Part shown: positions 23,781 to 32,425 of the stretch, piece after piece | How positions within the stretch are numbered: the stretch's first letter is position 1 | Layout of the letters: each line of letters begins with the position of its first letter | Assembly: GCF_001612945.1 (NCBI RefSeq) | Contig: NZ_BDBK01000012.1 | Location: 62,001-126,000 of the forward strand | Direction: 5' to 3' | DNA: 64,000 bases | DNA from: Nocardia inohanensis NBRC 100128 | Lineage (GTDB): Bacteria > Actinomycetota > Actinomycetes > Mycobacteriales > Mycobacteriaceae | Notes under the pieces: model-generated | Told to the model about the DNA's origin: nothing | The model's database searches: none | What the model saw: the letters and a program-made list of their open reading frames with translations, nothing else | Program-made: the position numbers and the translations under genes

Positions 23781-24689
23781 TCAGCCGAGGTAGGTGGATT
23801 CGAGGACGAGGTCTTTGAGAAGCTTCTGGTATTCGGCGTGGGTGTGGTGTTCTCGGGTGCGCCAGTGGGTGCCTTCGTTGTAGCGCATGAAGTTGCGGTA
23901 CCGCGGGGCGCCCGGGTATTTGACGTTGTCCGCGACGACGACCGAGCCGGGGTGTAGCCAGGAGCGGTCCAGGATTCGGCGGAGATCGGGGAGATAGTCG
24001 TCCTTCTCGTGGTCGAGGAAGACGAAATCGAGTGTGCCGGGGGCGAATTGGTGAGTGTCGCGCAGGGCGGTGAGGGTGTGCTCGTTATCGCCGAGGGTGC
24101 CGACGATGACGGTGACGCGGTCGCCGATGCCCGCGTGGTCCCAGATTCGCCGGGCGACGGCGGCGTTGGCCGGATTGAATTCGATGGAGTACAGGGTGGC
24201 GTCGGCGGGCATGACGCGCGCGATGCGCAATGCGCTGTAACCGCAGTAGGTTCCGAGCTCGAGCAGTCGGTGCGGGTGTGCCGCCGCGACGGCGCGGTCG
24301 AGGATCATTCCTTTCTCGTCACCGATATTGATCAGATAGCTCTTGGTGTAGCAGAACTCGTCGATCGCTCGGATGACATCGTCGATATCGCCTTTGCGCG
24401 CATGGGCGCACACGTAGTCGGCCAGGGCTTGTTCGCGGCCGTCACCGACCTGCCAGGTAGCGCCCATATGCGGTAGGCCGAACAGGAACCGCAGGTACGA
24501 CCATCGCAGGAACATCACCGGCTTGCCGGCGCTCTCGTTGGCGGCGATCGCCAATGAGAGTGCGGCGGTGGCGGCCAGGACCGGCCGCGGCAGCCGCAGT
24601 CCGAACACCGTCACCGGGCGCGCGGTCACCAGGATCGAGGACGCGGCCGAGATCAGCGCAGCGATGAGACCGGCGGAGGGTTTGTTCAC
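23781..24689 (-). CDS. Catechol O-methyltransferase (COMT family)
   Basis: 302 residues. Residues 82-302 align along their length with mammalian COMT: GDEKGMILD, LELGTYCGYSALRIAR (SAM site), FLDHEKDDYLPD and ADNVKYPGAP. The magnesium ligands D226, D254 and N255, the catalytic K229 and the catechol-binding E286 (HAEYQK) are all present. Residues 7-50 are hydrophobic and may anchor the enzyme in the membrane, as in membrane-bound COMT. It should transfer a methyl group from SAM to one hydroxyl of a catechol. The GTG overlaps the TGA of the peptide synthetase gene, so it is co-translated with it, and a DOPA-like unit is the expected substrate. Confidence 0.9.
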   Translation of the reverse strand: MNKPSAGLIAALISAASSILVTARPVTVFGLRLPRPVLAATAALSLAIAANESAGKPVMFLRWSYLRFLFGLPHMGATWQVGDGREQALADYVCAHARKGDIDDVIRAIDEFCYTKSYLINIGDEKGMILDRAVAAAHPHRLLELGTYCGYSALRIARVMPADATLYSIEFNPANAAVARRIWDHAGIGDRVTVIVGTLGDNEHTLTALRDTHQFAPGTLDFVFLDHEKDDYLPDLRRILDRSWLHPGSVVVADNVKYPGAPRYRNFMRYNEGTHWRTREHHTHAEYQKLLKDLVLESTYLG

Positions 24690-27600
24690 CGGAGCTCCCC
24701 TTCGGCTTGCCGATGTAGCGCGGCCTCGAGGATCGGCCCGATCACCGCGAGCGCCTCGGGATTGGTCATTTGCGCATGTGTGAGGTCGAGGAAATGCTGG
24801 GTGATCTGTCCGGTGACGTAGGGTCGCCACATCTCACCGGTCAGCTCGCCGGTAATACCCTGGCGGGCAGAGAAATACAGCAGATCGCCGTCGTAGCGCG
24901 CGGGGCGATGGTTGGTGGACATTGCGACGCAGTCGACGTACCCCTGGTGCAGGGCTTGCAGTTGCGGGCGGGTCAATCCACGACCGGGCCCGGTGCTGTC
25001 CGCGAGCAGATCGACCGCCTCGTCGAGGGTGAGCGGCCGGGTGTCCGGGGTGGCCGCCTCATTGCCCTGAAGGTGGGTGACCAGGTCGCGGATGGTGGGT
25101 TCCGGCGGCGGGGGCGCGCCGTCGGCGAAGGCCACGCTGTCGAGCATGACGAGCGAATCCACGGTCTGCCCGCGTGCACGCAGCGCGATGGCCAGCGCGT
25201 GCGCGAGCTGCCCGCCCAGAGACCAGCCCAGCAGATGATAGGGCCCCTCGGGTTGTATGCGCGTGAGCTCATCCAGGTACACCTCGGTGAGCTCCTCGAC
25301 GCTCCGATATCGCCCGGGATGTCCGGAGATCAGCGGGGATTGCAGTCCGTAGACGGGCCGATCGGTGATGTAGCGCAGCAAGCCCGAGTAGCACCACGCC
25401 AGCGGAACCGCTGAATGCAGGCAGATCAGCGGCGTCCCGGAACCGCTGCTACGCAACCGAAGAACGGTGTTCAGCGCCGAACTGTCCGCTGTCACTGCGC
25501 TGTCGGCGCCGTGCGCGGCGGATTCGATTGCGGCGGACAGGGTCTGCACGGTCGGGGTGAAAAGCAGCGAGATCGGCACCGCGACGCCGGTCCGCTCCGA
25601 GAGTCGCCGGCACAGTTCGACACCGAGTAGCGAGTTGCCGCCGAGTTCGAAGAAGTTGTCGTCCAGGCCGATTCGGGATTCTCCGGTCACTTCGGCGATC
25701 GCCGCCGCCACGGTGTGCTCGAGCGGCGAGACCGGCGCGCGAAAGACCGGACGCGGCAGTTGTTGTGGATCGGGCAGGGCGGATCGATCGGTTTTGCCGC
25801 TGCTGGGATTGATCGGTATCTCCCGCAGCGGTACCAGCACCGCGGGAACCATCGCCGGCGGCAGGACGGTGCGCATCCGCGCCAGTACCGTGGCACGGTC
25901 GAAGTGTTCGGCCCGCGCCGGGACGACGTAGCCGATCAGCCGATCCCCGAGTGCCTCGGATGACCATATCCGTACCGCGGCCTGGCTGATCGCCGCGTCC
26001 GCCGCCAGCGCGCGCTCGACCTCGGACGGCTCGATGCGCTGTCCACGCAGCGAGATCTGAATATCGCCTCGGCCCAGGTATTCCAGCGCGCCCCCGGCCT
26101 GCTCGCGGACGATATCACCGGTGCGGTACATGCGTGATCCGTTGCGCCCGTATGGATTCGCCACGAAGGACTGTGCGGTGATCCCGGGCCGTCCCAGATA
26201 TCCGCGGGCCAGCGCGTCACCGGCGAGATACAAATCGCCGCGGGCCCCGCGCGGAGCGGGGTGCAGCCGGGTGTCCAGTACGAGGGTCTGTACCCCGGGC
26301 AATCCCCGCCCGATGGTGATCGGGGTGTTCGGCTCGAGCGGTTCGGTCTGGGTCACCACGACGGTGGCTTCGGTCGGGCCGTAGGAGTTGAACATCGGCA
26401 GTCGCCCTGCCCAGCGGGCGGCCAAGGCGGGCGGGCATTTGTCGCCGCCGACGGTGACGGTGCGCAGCGCCGGCAGTCGGTCCGGGTCGAGCGTGGCCAG
26501 GATGGCGGGTGTGACCACCAGATGGGTGACCGCCTCGTCCCGCATGACCTGCGAAAGCCGTTCACCGGCGACGATATCCGGGGCGAGCGCGACCAGTCCG
26601 GCCCCGGCGGCGAAGGCGGAGAGGTATTCCAGCATCGAGGCGTCGCAGTAGGGTGAATGTGCTTGCAGCACTATCGATTCGCTGCTGATGCGATTGCGGG
26701 TGCACAGGTCCCGCGCCAGCGTTGCCAGACCCTCGTGGGTGCTGAGCACGCCTTTGGGCTCTCCGGTGGATCCGGAGGTATAGATCAGATAGGCGGGGTG
26801 AGCCGCACGCAGCCGCCCGCTGCGATCGGCATCGGTGACCGCCTCGGCCGACCGGGACGCGGCGGCGTCGATGAACTCCGCGCTGTCGAGGGTCAGCCAT
26901 TCGACCCCCGTGTCGGCCAGCGGTGTATGCCACTTGTTCAGCGTGATTCCCAGTGTCGCACCGGAATCGGCGATCAGTTTGGTCACGCGCGCGGGCGGAT
27001 CGGCGGGGTTCACGGGGAAGAACACCGCCCCGGTCCTGGCCACCGCCCACAACGCCATGACCGCGTGCACCGATCGGGACAACGCCACGGCGACAACGAC
27101 TTCCGGTCCGGCCCCGTGCGCGATCAACTCACGCGCCCACCGCGCGGTCGTCTCGTCGAGTTCGCGATAGGACACCGTCCGGCCCGGCTCGCTCAGCGCG
27201 ATCCGCTCTCCGGTACCGATTCCGGCGGCGAGCAACTCGGGCAGCAATCGCTGCTCGTGCCGTTCCGGGGCGGCGATGGTGCGCCGGTCGGCGGTGACCG
27301 CGAACACCTTGTCGTGGCCGTCGGCCCGCAGGAACCGGGACAGGCACTCCAGGAATTGCCGGTGGTACCGGTCCACCTCATCAGCGGTGTACATCCCGGG
27401 ATTGGCGTGAAAGTCGATCATGAAGGGCTCGCTGCCGAATCGATAACAGCTGATCGCCAGGTCATCGACCGGTCCGGCCGAGAGCAGATGGGTTCGACCG
27501 CGAATATCGCCGAAACCGATGCCGTCGGGCAGGGACAGCACATTGACCACCGGCCCGTAGCCGTGGCGACGGGCCTGGCCGAGGCCGTGGTCACGCAGCA

Positions 27601-28618
27601 GATCCTCATGCCGGTACAGCTGATGGCGCAATGCGCCGATCATGCTCAGGCGTACCTGCTGGACCAGGTCACCGACCGAGCTCTGGGCTACCCGGCGCAC
27701 GCGCAAGGGCACCACGTTCGAGACCATCCCCGCCGCATGCCGCAGTGCCCCGGTGGTTCGCGCGGCGACGGGCAGGGACAGGGTGACATCGGTGTCACCG
27801 GTCATCAGAGCCAGGAACGCGGCGACGGCCGCGACCAGCGTCTCGGCCGTACCGGCGCCGTAGCGCCCGGCGGCGGCCGCGAGCGCACCCATCGTCGCCG
27901 CGTCCAGGGGTGCGTGCGCGGTATGCGGTCGTACCGATGGCGCGGCGTATCGATCGCCGAGCCGTGTCGGGTGTCCGAGCCCGGCCAGCTGCCGGCCCCA
28001 GTACTCGCGATCGGCCGCGAAGCGCGGCGAGGATCGATAGCTCTGCTCGAGCGCGACGATCTCGGTCAGCGACAGCGCCTCGCACGGGGCCGCGGGCCGG
28101 CCTCGGGTTGCGGCGGAATGTAATTCGGCCGTCCGATGCAGTACCGCCGCGGCGCCGAAGCCGTCGACGGCGATGTGGTGGCTGCGCGCGTAGCACCGGT
28201 ATCGACCGGGGCCCAGGGTCAGCAGCGCCGCCTTCGTGACCTCCGGACCGGTCAGGTCGATGCCGCGTTGACGGTCGTGGTCCATCCACACCTGCGCGGC
28301 GTGTTCGGGGTCGGGGTGATCGCTGAGGTCGATGACGTCGAATCCGGGGTCCAGGTCGTGGTCGAGGTATTGGCGCGGCCGGCCGTCCACGATCGCGAAT
28401 CGCAGCTGCGGAGACTGCAATTCGCGGCCGGCGCGGCGCAGGCACTGCTGGAGCAGTCCGAGGTCGAGACGACCGTGCAGGTCGGTGTATTGGGCGATGG
28501 CGAACGGGACCGCCGGATGCAGTTGCTGGGCCAGCCACAATTCGGATTGCGCGACCGACAGGTCGAAGAAGGTCGCATTGGAGGTGGTGCGCTGCCCGGT
28601 GCTCGATAGGTCGACCAA
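24686..28618 (-). CDS. Single-module nonribosomal peptide synthetase C-A-T-TE, predicted tyrosine-type
   Basis: 1310 residues. Condensation domain about 15-440 with an intact HHIAVDG (147-153). Adenylation domain about 455-955 with LIYTSGSTGEPKG, NSYGPTE and YRTGD. Carrier domain with phosphopantetheine serine 996 in LGGNSL. Thioesterase with S1133 in GWSLGG. Specificity residues read by alignment with PheA are D659 A660 L663 V701 T722 G724 S745 V753 V754 K942, one change from the tyrosine code DALVTGAVVK. The architecture and length resemble EntF. The C domain at the front needs a donor: an acyl-CoA or a carrier protein elsewhere. TTG at 28618 follows GAGG by 7 bases; TTG 28624 is the alternative. 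No MbtH gene in the window. Confidence 0.93.
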   Translation of the reverse strand: MVDLSSTGQRTTSNATFFDLSVAQSELWLAQQLHPAVPFAIAQYTDLHGRLDLGLLQQCLRRAGRELQSPQLRFAIVDGRPRQYLDHDLDPGFDVIDLSDHPDPEHAAQVWMDHDRQRGIDLTGPEVTKAALLTLGPGRYRCYARSHHIAVDGFGAAAVLHRTAELHSAATRGRPAAPCEALSLTEIVALEQSYRSSPRFAADREYWGRQLAGLGHPTRLGDRYAAPSVRPHTAHAPLDAATMGALAAAAGRYGAGTAETLVAAVAAFLALMTGDTDVTLSLPVAARTTGALRHAAGMVSNVVPLRVRRVAQSSVGDLVQQVRLSMIGALRHQLYRHEDLLRDHGLGQARRHGYGPVVNVLSLPDGIGFGDIRGRTHLLSAGPVDDLAISCYRFGSEPFMIDFHANPGMYTADEVDRYHRQFLECLSRFLRADGHDKVFAVTADRRTIAAPERHEQRLLPELLAAGIGTGERIALSEPGRTVSYRELDETTARWARELIAHGAGPEVVVAVALSRSVHAVMALWAVARTGAVFFPVNPADPPARVTKLIADSGATLGITLNKWHTPLADTGVEWLTLDSAEFIDAAASRSAEAVTDADRSGRLRAAHPAYLIYTSGSTGEPKGVLSTHEGLATLARDLCTRNRISSESIVLQAHSPYCDASMLEYLSAFAAGAGLVALAPDIVAGERLSQVMRDEAVTHLVVTPAILATLDPDRLPALRTVTVGGDKCPPALAARWAGRLPMFNSYGPTEATVVVTQTEPLEPNTPITIGRGLPGVQTLVLDTRLHPAPRGARGDLYLAGDALARGYLGRPGITAQSFVANPYGRNGSRMYRTGDIVREQAGGALEYLGRGDIQISLRGQRIEPSEVERALAADAAISQAAVRIWSSEALGDRLIGYVVPARAEHFDRATVLARMRTVLPPAMVPAVLVPLREIPINPSSGKTDRSALPDPQQLPRPVFRAPVSPLEHTVAAAIAEVTGESRIGLDDNFFELGGNSLLGVELCRRLSERTGVAVPISLLFTPTVQTLSAAIESAAHGADSAVTADSSALNTVLRLRSSGSGTPLICLHSAVPLAWCYSGLLRYITDRPVYGLQSPLISGHPGRYRSVEELTEVYLDELTRIQPEGPYHLLGWSLGGQLAHALAIALRARGQTVDSLVMLDSVAFADGAPPPPEPTIRDLVTHLQGNEAATPDTRPLTLDEAVDLLADSTGPGRGLTRPQLQALHQGYVDCVAMSTNHRPARYDGDLLYFSARQGITGELTGEMWRPYVTGQITQHFLDLTHAQMTNPEALAVIGPILEAALHRQAEGELR

Positions 28619-28649
28619 CGTCAATCCTCAACTCTCGCTGGCAGGGACA

Positions 28650-29405
28650 TCAGTTGGTGATGAGGAAGGCGGTGACCTGATCGATCATGGCTTCGACCGA
28701 CTCGGCGACGAACAACACCGGCTGGCACACGCTGTCGTCGATGCCGCTGGCGAGGATGTCCGGGACTCGGAATTCCCGCAAATCCGCGTGCACGAAGGAC
28801 TCCATCTCGCTGACCGAGGACAGGATCGCCGCTCCATAGGCTCGTGGTTCACCCTGTTCGGCGACCACGCCGACCTCCAGGGTGAACCAGAACAAGCGCG
28901 CGATGGCGGTCCTGGTCTCGTCCGAATCGGCTTCGTTCGAGGCTCGCCCGAAGCAGCGATACAGTTCGGCGAAGTCGGGATCGGCGAGCATCACCGCGTG
29001 TCCGACCAACTCGTGAATGATGTCGGGGTCGGGGGAGAAAGATTGCTCGGTCAGCGGGCGCACATCGGGGGTCGCGTGCAGGATTCCGTCGGCCAGTGGC
29101 CCGTAGAACTGGCGGCCTGCCAGCGCTCCGATCGCCGGTGCCAGCGCAAAGCCGGTCAATGCGCCGAGTGTGCGCGACACCTGGCTCAATTGCGGTACGC
29201 CGTCGGGGCGAAGCCGTACCTGACGGGCGGCCGAAAGATAGTGCGCGCAACCGAACTGCTCGTGCATCTCGGTGAGCGTGGCGAAAACGCGCGACCATAA
29301 CGCGTCCTCGTCGCTGCTGTAGCGGAATTCGGGCAGCGGCTGCCCCGGGCGGCACGCGCGGGCGGTACGCGCGCGCTCGGAGCGAACATCGAGACCGACC
29401 GTCAT
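28650..29405 (-). CDS. Pterin-dependent aromatic amino acid hydroxylase
   Basis: 251 residues, catalytic domain only, without an ACT regulatory domain. Iron ligands are H131 and H136 in HELVGH and E177 in FWFTLEVG, with the family spacing; SPDPDIIHELVGH and YGAAILSS are family landmarks. It uses tetrahydrobiopterin or a similar pterin and oxygen to hydroxylate phenylalanine, tyrosine or a carrier-bound form. Known bacterial relatives make tyrosine or meta-tyrosine. First gene of the operon, 31 bases before the synthetase start, so a role in supplying the hydroxylated aromatic unit is inferred. GAGAGG lies 10 bases before the ATG. Confidence 0.9.
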   Translation of the reverse strand: MTVGLDVRSERARTARACRPGQPLPEFRYSSDEDALWSRVFATLTEMHEQFGCAHYLSAARQVRLRPDGVPQLSQVSRTLGALTGFALAPAIGALAGRQFYGPLADGILHATPDVRPLTEQSFSPDPDIIHELVGHAVMLADPDFAELYRCFGRASNEADSDETRTAIARLFWFTLEVGVVAEQGEPRAYGAAILSSVSEMESFVHADLREFRVPDILASGIDDSVCQPVLFVAESVEAMIDQVTAFLITN

Positions 29406-29611
29406 CGCAATCAATCCTCTCCGGGAGCTGCCGCGCTGGTCGCCACCAGTCGATATCGATCGGCGCTGACAATGGGCACATCTCTTTCGCGCGGATACCC
29501 TTCCCGACGCGTGGCAAACACCTGGCGACAGCCGGGGACCGGGTGGCTCGCCGCCGACACGTGGTGCGCGGTGGATACAGCGCGAGGTGCTCCGGTCACC
29601 TGCGCGGGCGC

Positions 29612-30607
29612 TCAGGCGCCGATCGCGGCCGCGAACATCGGCCACGAATCATGCAGGGCGTCTTGCCAATACCCCCACGCATGGGTTCCGTTCGGCCGGA
29701 AAACGATCTGGGCCGGCACACCGGCCGTGGCCAGCGCATCGGCGAGCCGATGGGTGCAGCCGTTGACCACCGATTCGAATCCGCCGCCGATGAGGACGCG
29801 ATCGGCGAACGCTATCGGGTTGCCCGCGACGTCCCGATCCTCGAATGACTCGTGCGGCCCGGGCGCGCCGGTTCCCGCCGACACATACAGTTGCGTGCCG
29901 CGGAGCATGTCCGCGTGCAATGTCGGATCGTTGGCGGCCCACTCCGGATCCGACGACGGCCCCCACATATTGGCCGGGTTCGCCCCGTAGCGGGACACCA
30001 TCATCGACACGTACGCCTGCGCCACCGGATCACTGGTCTGCGCGCATCCGCTGTAGGAGCCCACCGCCTGGTACACCCCGGGCGCGCGCACCGCCAAACT
30101 CAGTACCGACAGCGCCGACATGGACAGTCCCGCAATGGCATTGCGCCCGCTCGTGCCGAAGGTCGCATCGATCACCGGCGGCAGCTCCCGCGTCAGGAAG
30201 GTCGCCCACTTGTTGCGGCCCAGCGCCGGGTCGTCCTGCTCCCAGTCCGTGTAGTAACTCGCCCGGCCCGCCATCACCAGCACCACGTTGACGTTCTTGT
30301 CCTGTAGGAACGACGCGGCGTCGGTGCGGTCGAGCCACCCCGACCCCGTCTCTCCCCCATCGACGCCGTCGAGCAGATACAACGTCGGCCGCGGCGTCGA
30401 GGTGTCCGCGGGCAGCAACACCCGCAGCGGCACCAGCCGGTCCATCGCCGGTGAATACACGCTCATCCCGAATCCGGCGGCGGCCGGTGACCGATGCGCG
30501 ACACCCGGATCAGCACCAGCCGCCACCGCGCCCGCGGTCGTCGCCGACACGCACAGGGCCAGAATCGCGGCGAGCCACCGCACACCGCCCGCGGTCGAGT
30601 TCGGCAT
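29612..30607 (-). CDS. Secreted mycolyltransferase / antigen 85-type esterase
   Basis: 331 residues. A signal peptide of about 33 residues (WLAAILALCVSATTAGAVAA) is followed by an alpha/beta hydrolase domain of the antigen 85 family. The nucleophile is S164 in GLSMSA, with NVVLVMAG, SYYTDWEQ and the C-terminal histidine in GTHAWGYW. It would move mycolic acids between trehalose esters and arabinogalactan in the cell envelope. GGGAG stands 6 bases before the ATG. Its presence is strong evidence for a mycolic-acid producer. Confidence 0.88.
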   Translation of the reverse strand: MPNSTAGGVRWLAAILALCVSATTAGAVAAGADPGVAHRSPAAAGFGMSVYSPAMDRLVPLRVLLPADTSTPRPTLYLLDGVDGGETGSGWLDRTDAASFLQDKNVNVVLVMAGRASYYTDWEQDDPALGRNKWATFLTRELPPVIDATFGTSGRNAIAGLSMSALSVLSLAVRAPGVYQAVGSYSGCAQTSDPVAQAYVSMMVSRYGANPANMWGPSSDPEWAANDPTLHADMLRGTQLYVSAGTGAPGPHESFEDRDVAGNPIAFADRVLIGGGFESVVNGCTHRLADALATAGVPAQIVFRPNGTHAWGYWQDALHDSWPMFAAAIGA

Positions 30608-30709
30608 CGAATGCTCCCCTTTTGTCTCCAGCAACGGCAGAGCAACGCTAATCAGCCAAGCTACTACAGCTCCGGCCGCGATTCGGGACCCGCGCGGCTC
30701 GGGGCTGCT

Positions 30710-31114
30710 TCAGTCCTTTTCCGTCGGGTCGTGCCGGCGGCGGGCCAGTTGGGTGACGCCGTTGTATCCGTAGCTCTCGCCGTCGAGTTCGTAGAGTGCG
30801 ACATACGCGGCGGCCGGCAGTGGGCCGAGCCGGTCCGACACCAGCGCGTAGGCATGCTCGATGAAGGCTGCCTTCTCCGCGGCGGTGTTCGTTCCCGCGG
30901 TAATGCTGACCTCCAGGTGGACCCCGGTCGAGCGGCCCGGCTCGGCGGCGGAGGCGAACCAGCCGCCGGGCGGGACCGAGTTCACGTGGACCACGGTGAC
31001 TTCGGGCTCCTTGAGCAGATCTTTCTCCAGGAGCGAGGTGATGCCGGCCGCGAGATCCGAGCGGACATCGGCGGGGATCTCGGTATTTGCGATTGTCAAG
31101 CGCGCGAAAGGCAT
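30710..31114 (-). CDS. Tautomerase-family protein
   Basis: 134 residues. Proline 2 (MPFARLTI) is the catalytic base of the 4-oxalocrotonate tautomerase/MIF superfamily, and the body holds two beta-alpha-beta units (LLKEPEVTVVHVNSV). The substrate is unknown. Monocistronic, between the mycolyltransferase and the sigma factor gene. A second, unrelated-looking tautomerase is at 37270. Confidence 0.8.
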   Translation of the reverse strand: MPFARLTIANTEIPADVRSDLAAGITSLLEKDLLKEPEVTVVHVNSVPPGGWFASAAEPGRSTGVHLEVSITAGTNTAAEKAAFIEHAYALVSDRLGPLPAAAYVALYELDGESYGYNGVTQLARRRHDPTEKD

Positions 31115-31312
31115 TGCGTCGCCACTCCAATTCGATCAGTAGTGGGCGTACGAGCCGCATCGCTCGCACCCCATGAATCTAGGAGCGGCCACAGCCCTGG
31201 CGCGGGGACAGAACACGCCATAAAGCGGACCGAACGCGCAGTCACCACACATCGACGCTCGCGTCCGCGTCGACCGGATCGAGACCGGCTTACAACTCTC
31301 GGCCGCTACCGG

Positions 31313-32269
31313 CTAGTCGAGGTAGTCGTGGAGCAATCGCGCCCGTGACGGGTGGCGCAGCTTCGACATCGTCTTCGACTCGATCTGCCGGATCCGCTCG
31401 CGGGTGACGCCGTACACCCTTCCGATGTCGTCGAGGGTTCGGGGCCGACCGTCGTCCAAACCGTAACGCAGGCGCATGACACCGGATTCGCGCTCGCTCA
31501 AGGTGTCGAGAATGGCTCGCAACTGCTCCTGCAACAGCGTGAACGCCACCGCGTCGATGGCTACCACGGCCTCGGAATCCTCGATGAGATCACCGAACTG
31601 GGTGGTGCCTTCGTCACCGAGGGTCTGGTCCAACGAGATCGGTTCCCGTGCGATCTGCCGGATCTCGGCGACCCTCGCGGGCGTGACGCTCAATTCGGCG
31701 GCGAGCTCATCGATCGTCGCTTCGCGGCCGAGCCGCTGGAACAGCTCGCGCTCCACCCGCCCGAGTTTGTTGATGATCTCCACCATGTGCACCGGGATCC
31801 GGATGGTGCGGGACTGGTCGGCCATGGCGCGCGAAATCGCCTGGCGGATCCACCAGGTGGCATAGGTCGAGAACTTGAATCCTTTGCTGTAATCGAACTT
31901 TTCGACCGCCCGCACCAGACCCAGATTGCCCTCCTGGATGAGGTCGAGGAAGGCCATCCCGCGCCCGCTGTAGCGCTTGGCGATCGACACCACCAAACGC
32001 AGATTCGCCTCCAGCAGATGATCTTTCGCGGCGTTGCCGTCCCGTACGACCCAGGTCAGGTCCCGGCGGCGCGCGATCGACGGACCCGTAGGCTCGCAAG
32101 ACTCGGCCCGCAGCTTCTCCGCCGCGTACAACCCTGCCTCGATCCGGACCGCGAGATCGACCTCCTCGGCGGCGGACAGCAGTGGAACGCGCCCGATCTG
32201 TTTCAGATACGCGCGCGTCGAATCCCCAGCGAAGTCTCGATCACTCGTTTTGCCTGCGTTGATTGCCAC
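31313..32269 (-). CDS. Group 2 sigma factor, SigA/HrdB-like, short
   Basis: 318 residues. Regions 1.2 to 4.2 are present: LLEANLRLVVSIAKRYSGRG, then FSTYATWWIRQAISRAMADQ, TIRIPVHM, and the helix-turn-helix TLDDIGRVYGVTRERIRQIE. The C-terminal half is closer to the principal sigma SigA/HrdB than to SigB, but the long N-terminal region of SigA is missing, so it is probably a non-essential paralogue like HrdC/HrdD. GTG at 32269 with GAGG 5 bases before it is preferred to an upstream ATG. Confidence 0.88.
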   Translation of the reverse strand: MAINAGKTSDRDFAGDSTRAYLKQIGRVPLLSAAEEVDLAVRIEAGLYAAEKLRAESCEPTGPSIARRRDLTWVVRDGNAAKDHLLEANLRLVVSIAKRYSGRGMAFLDLIQEGNLGLVRAVEKFDYSKGFKFSTYATWWIRQAISRAMADQSRTIRIPVHMVEIINKLGRVERELFQRLGREATIDELAAELSVTPARVAEIRQIAREPISLDQTLGDEGTTQFGDLIEDSEAVVAIDAVAFTLLQEQLRAILDTLSERESGVMRLRYGLDDGRPRTLDDIGRVYGVTRERIRQIESKTMSKLRHPSRARLLHDYLD

Positions 32270-32387
32270 ATTCGCCTCACCCAGAGATTCGAGCGGCATC
32301 ACGATTCGAGAAACAGGACCGCAGAGAGGCCTCGAGCGGTTCGGCGATCACCGGAACCATCCACCAGGGTACGGCACGACAAGCGGC

Positions 32388-32416
32388 TTGCCTTCGAGCG
32401 CGCTCGAACCTTTAGC
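32388..32416 (+). promoter_or_regulatory. MerR-type promoter/operator of the SDR gene
   Basis: The perfect 16-bp palindrome TTCGAGCGCGCTCGAA (32393-32408) lies between TTGCCT (-35) and TTTAGC (-10). That is where MerR proteins bind. The ATG at 32426 is 9 bases further, so the message would be almost leaderless. Confidence 0.6.
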
Positions 32417-32425
32417 GTCGGCGCC

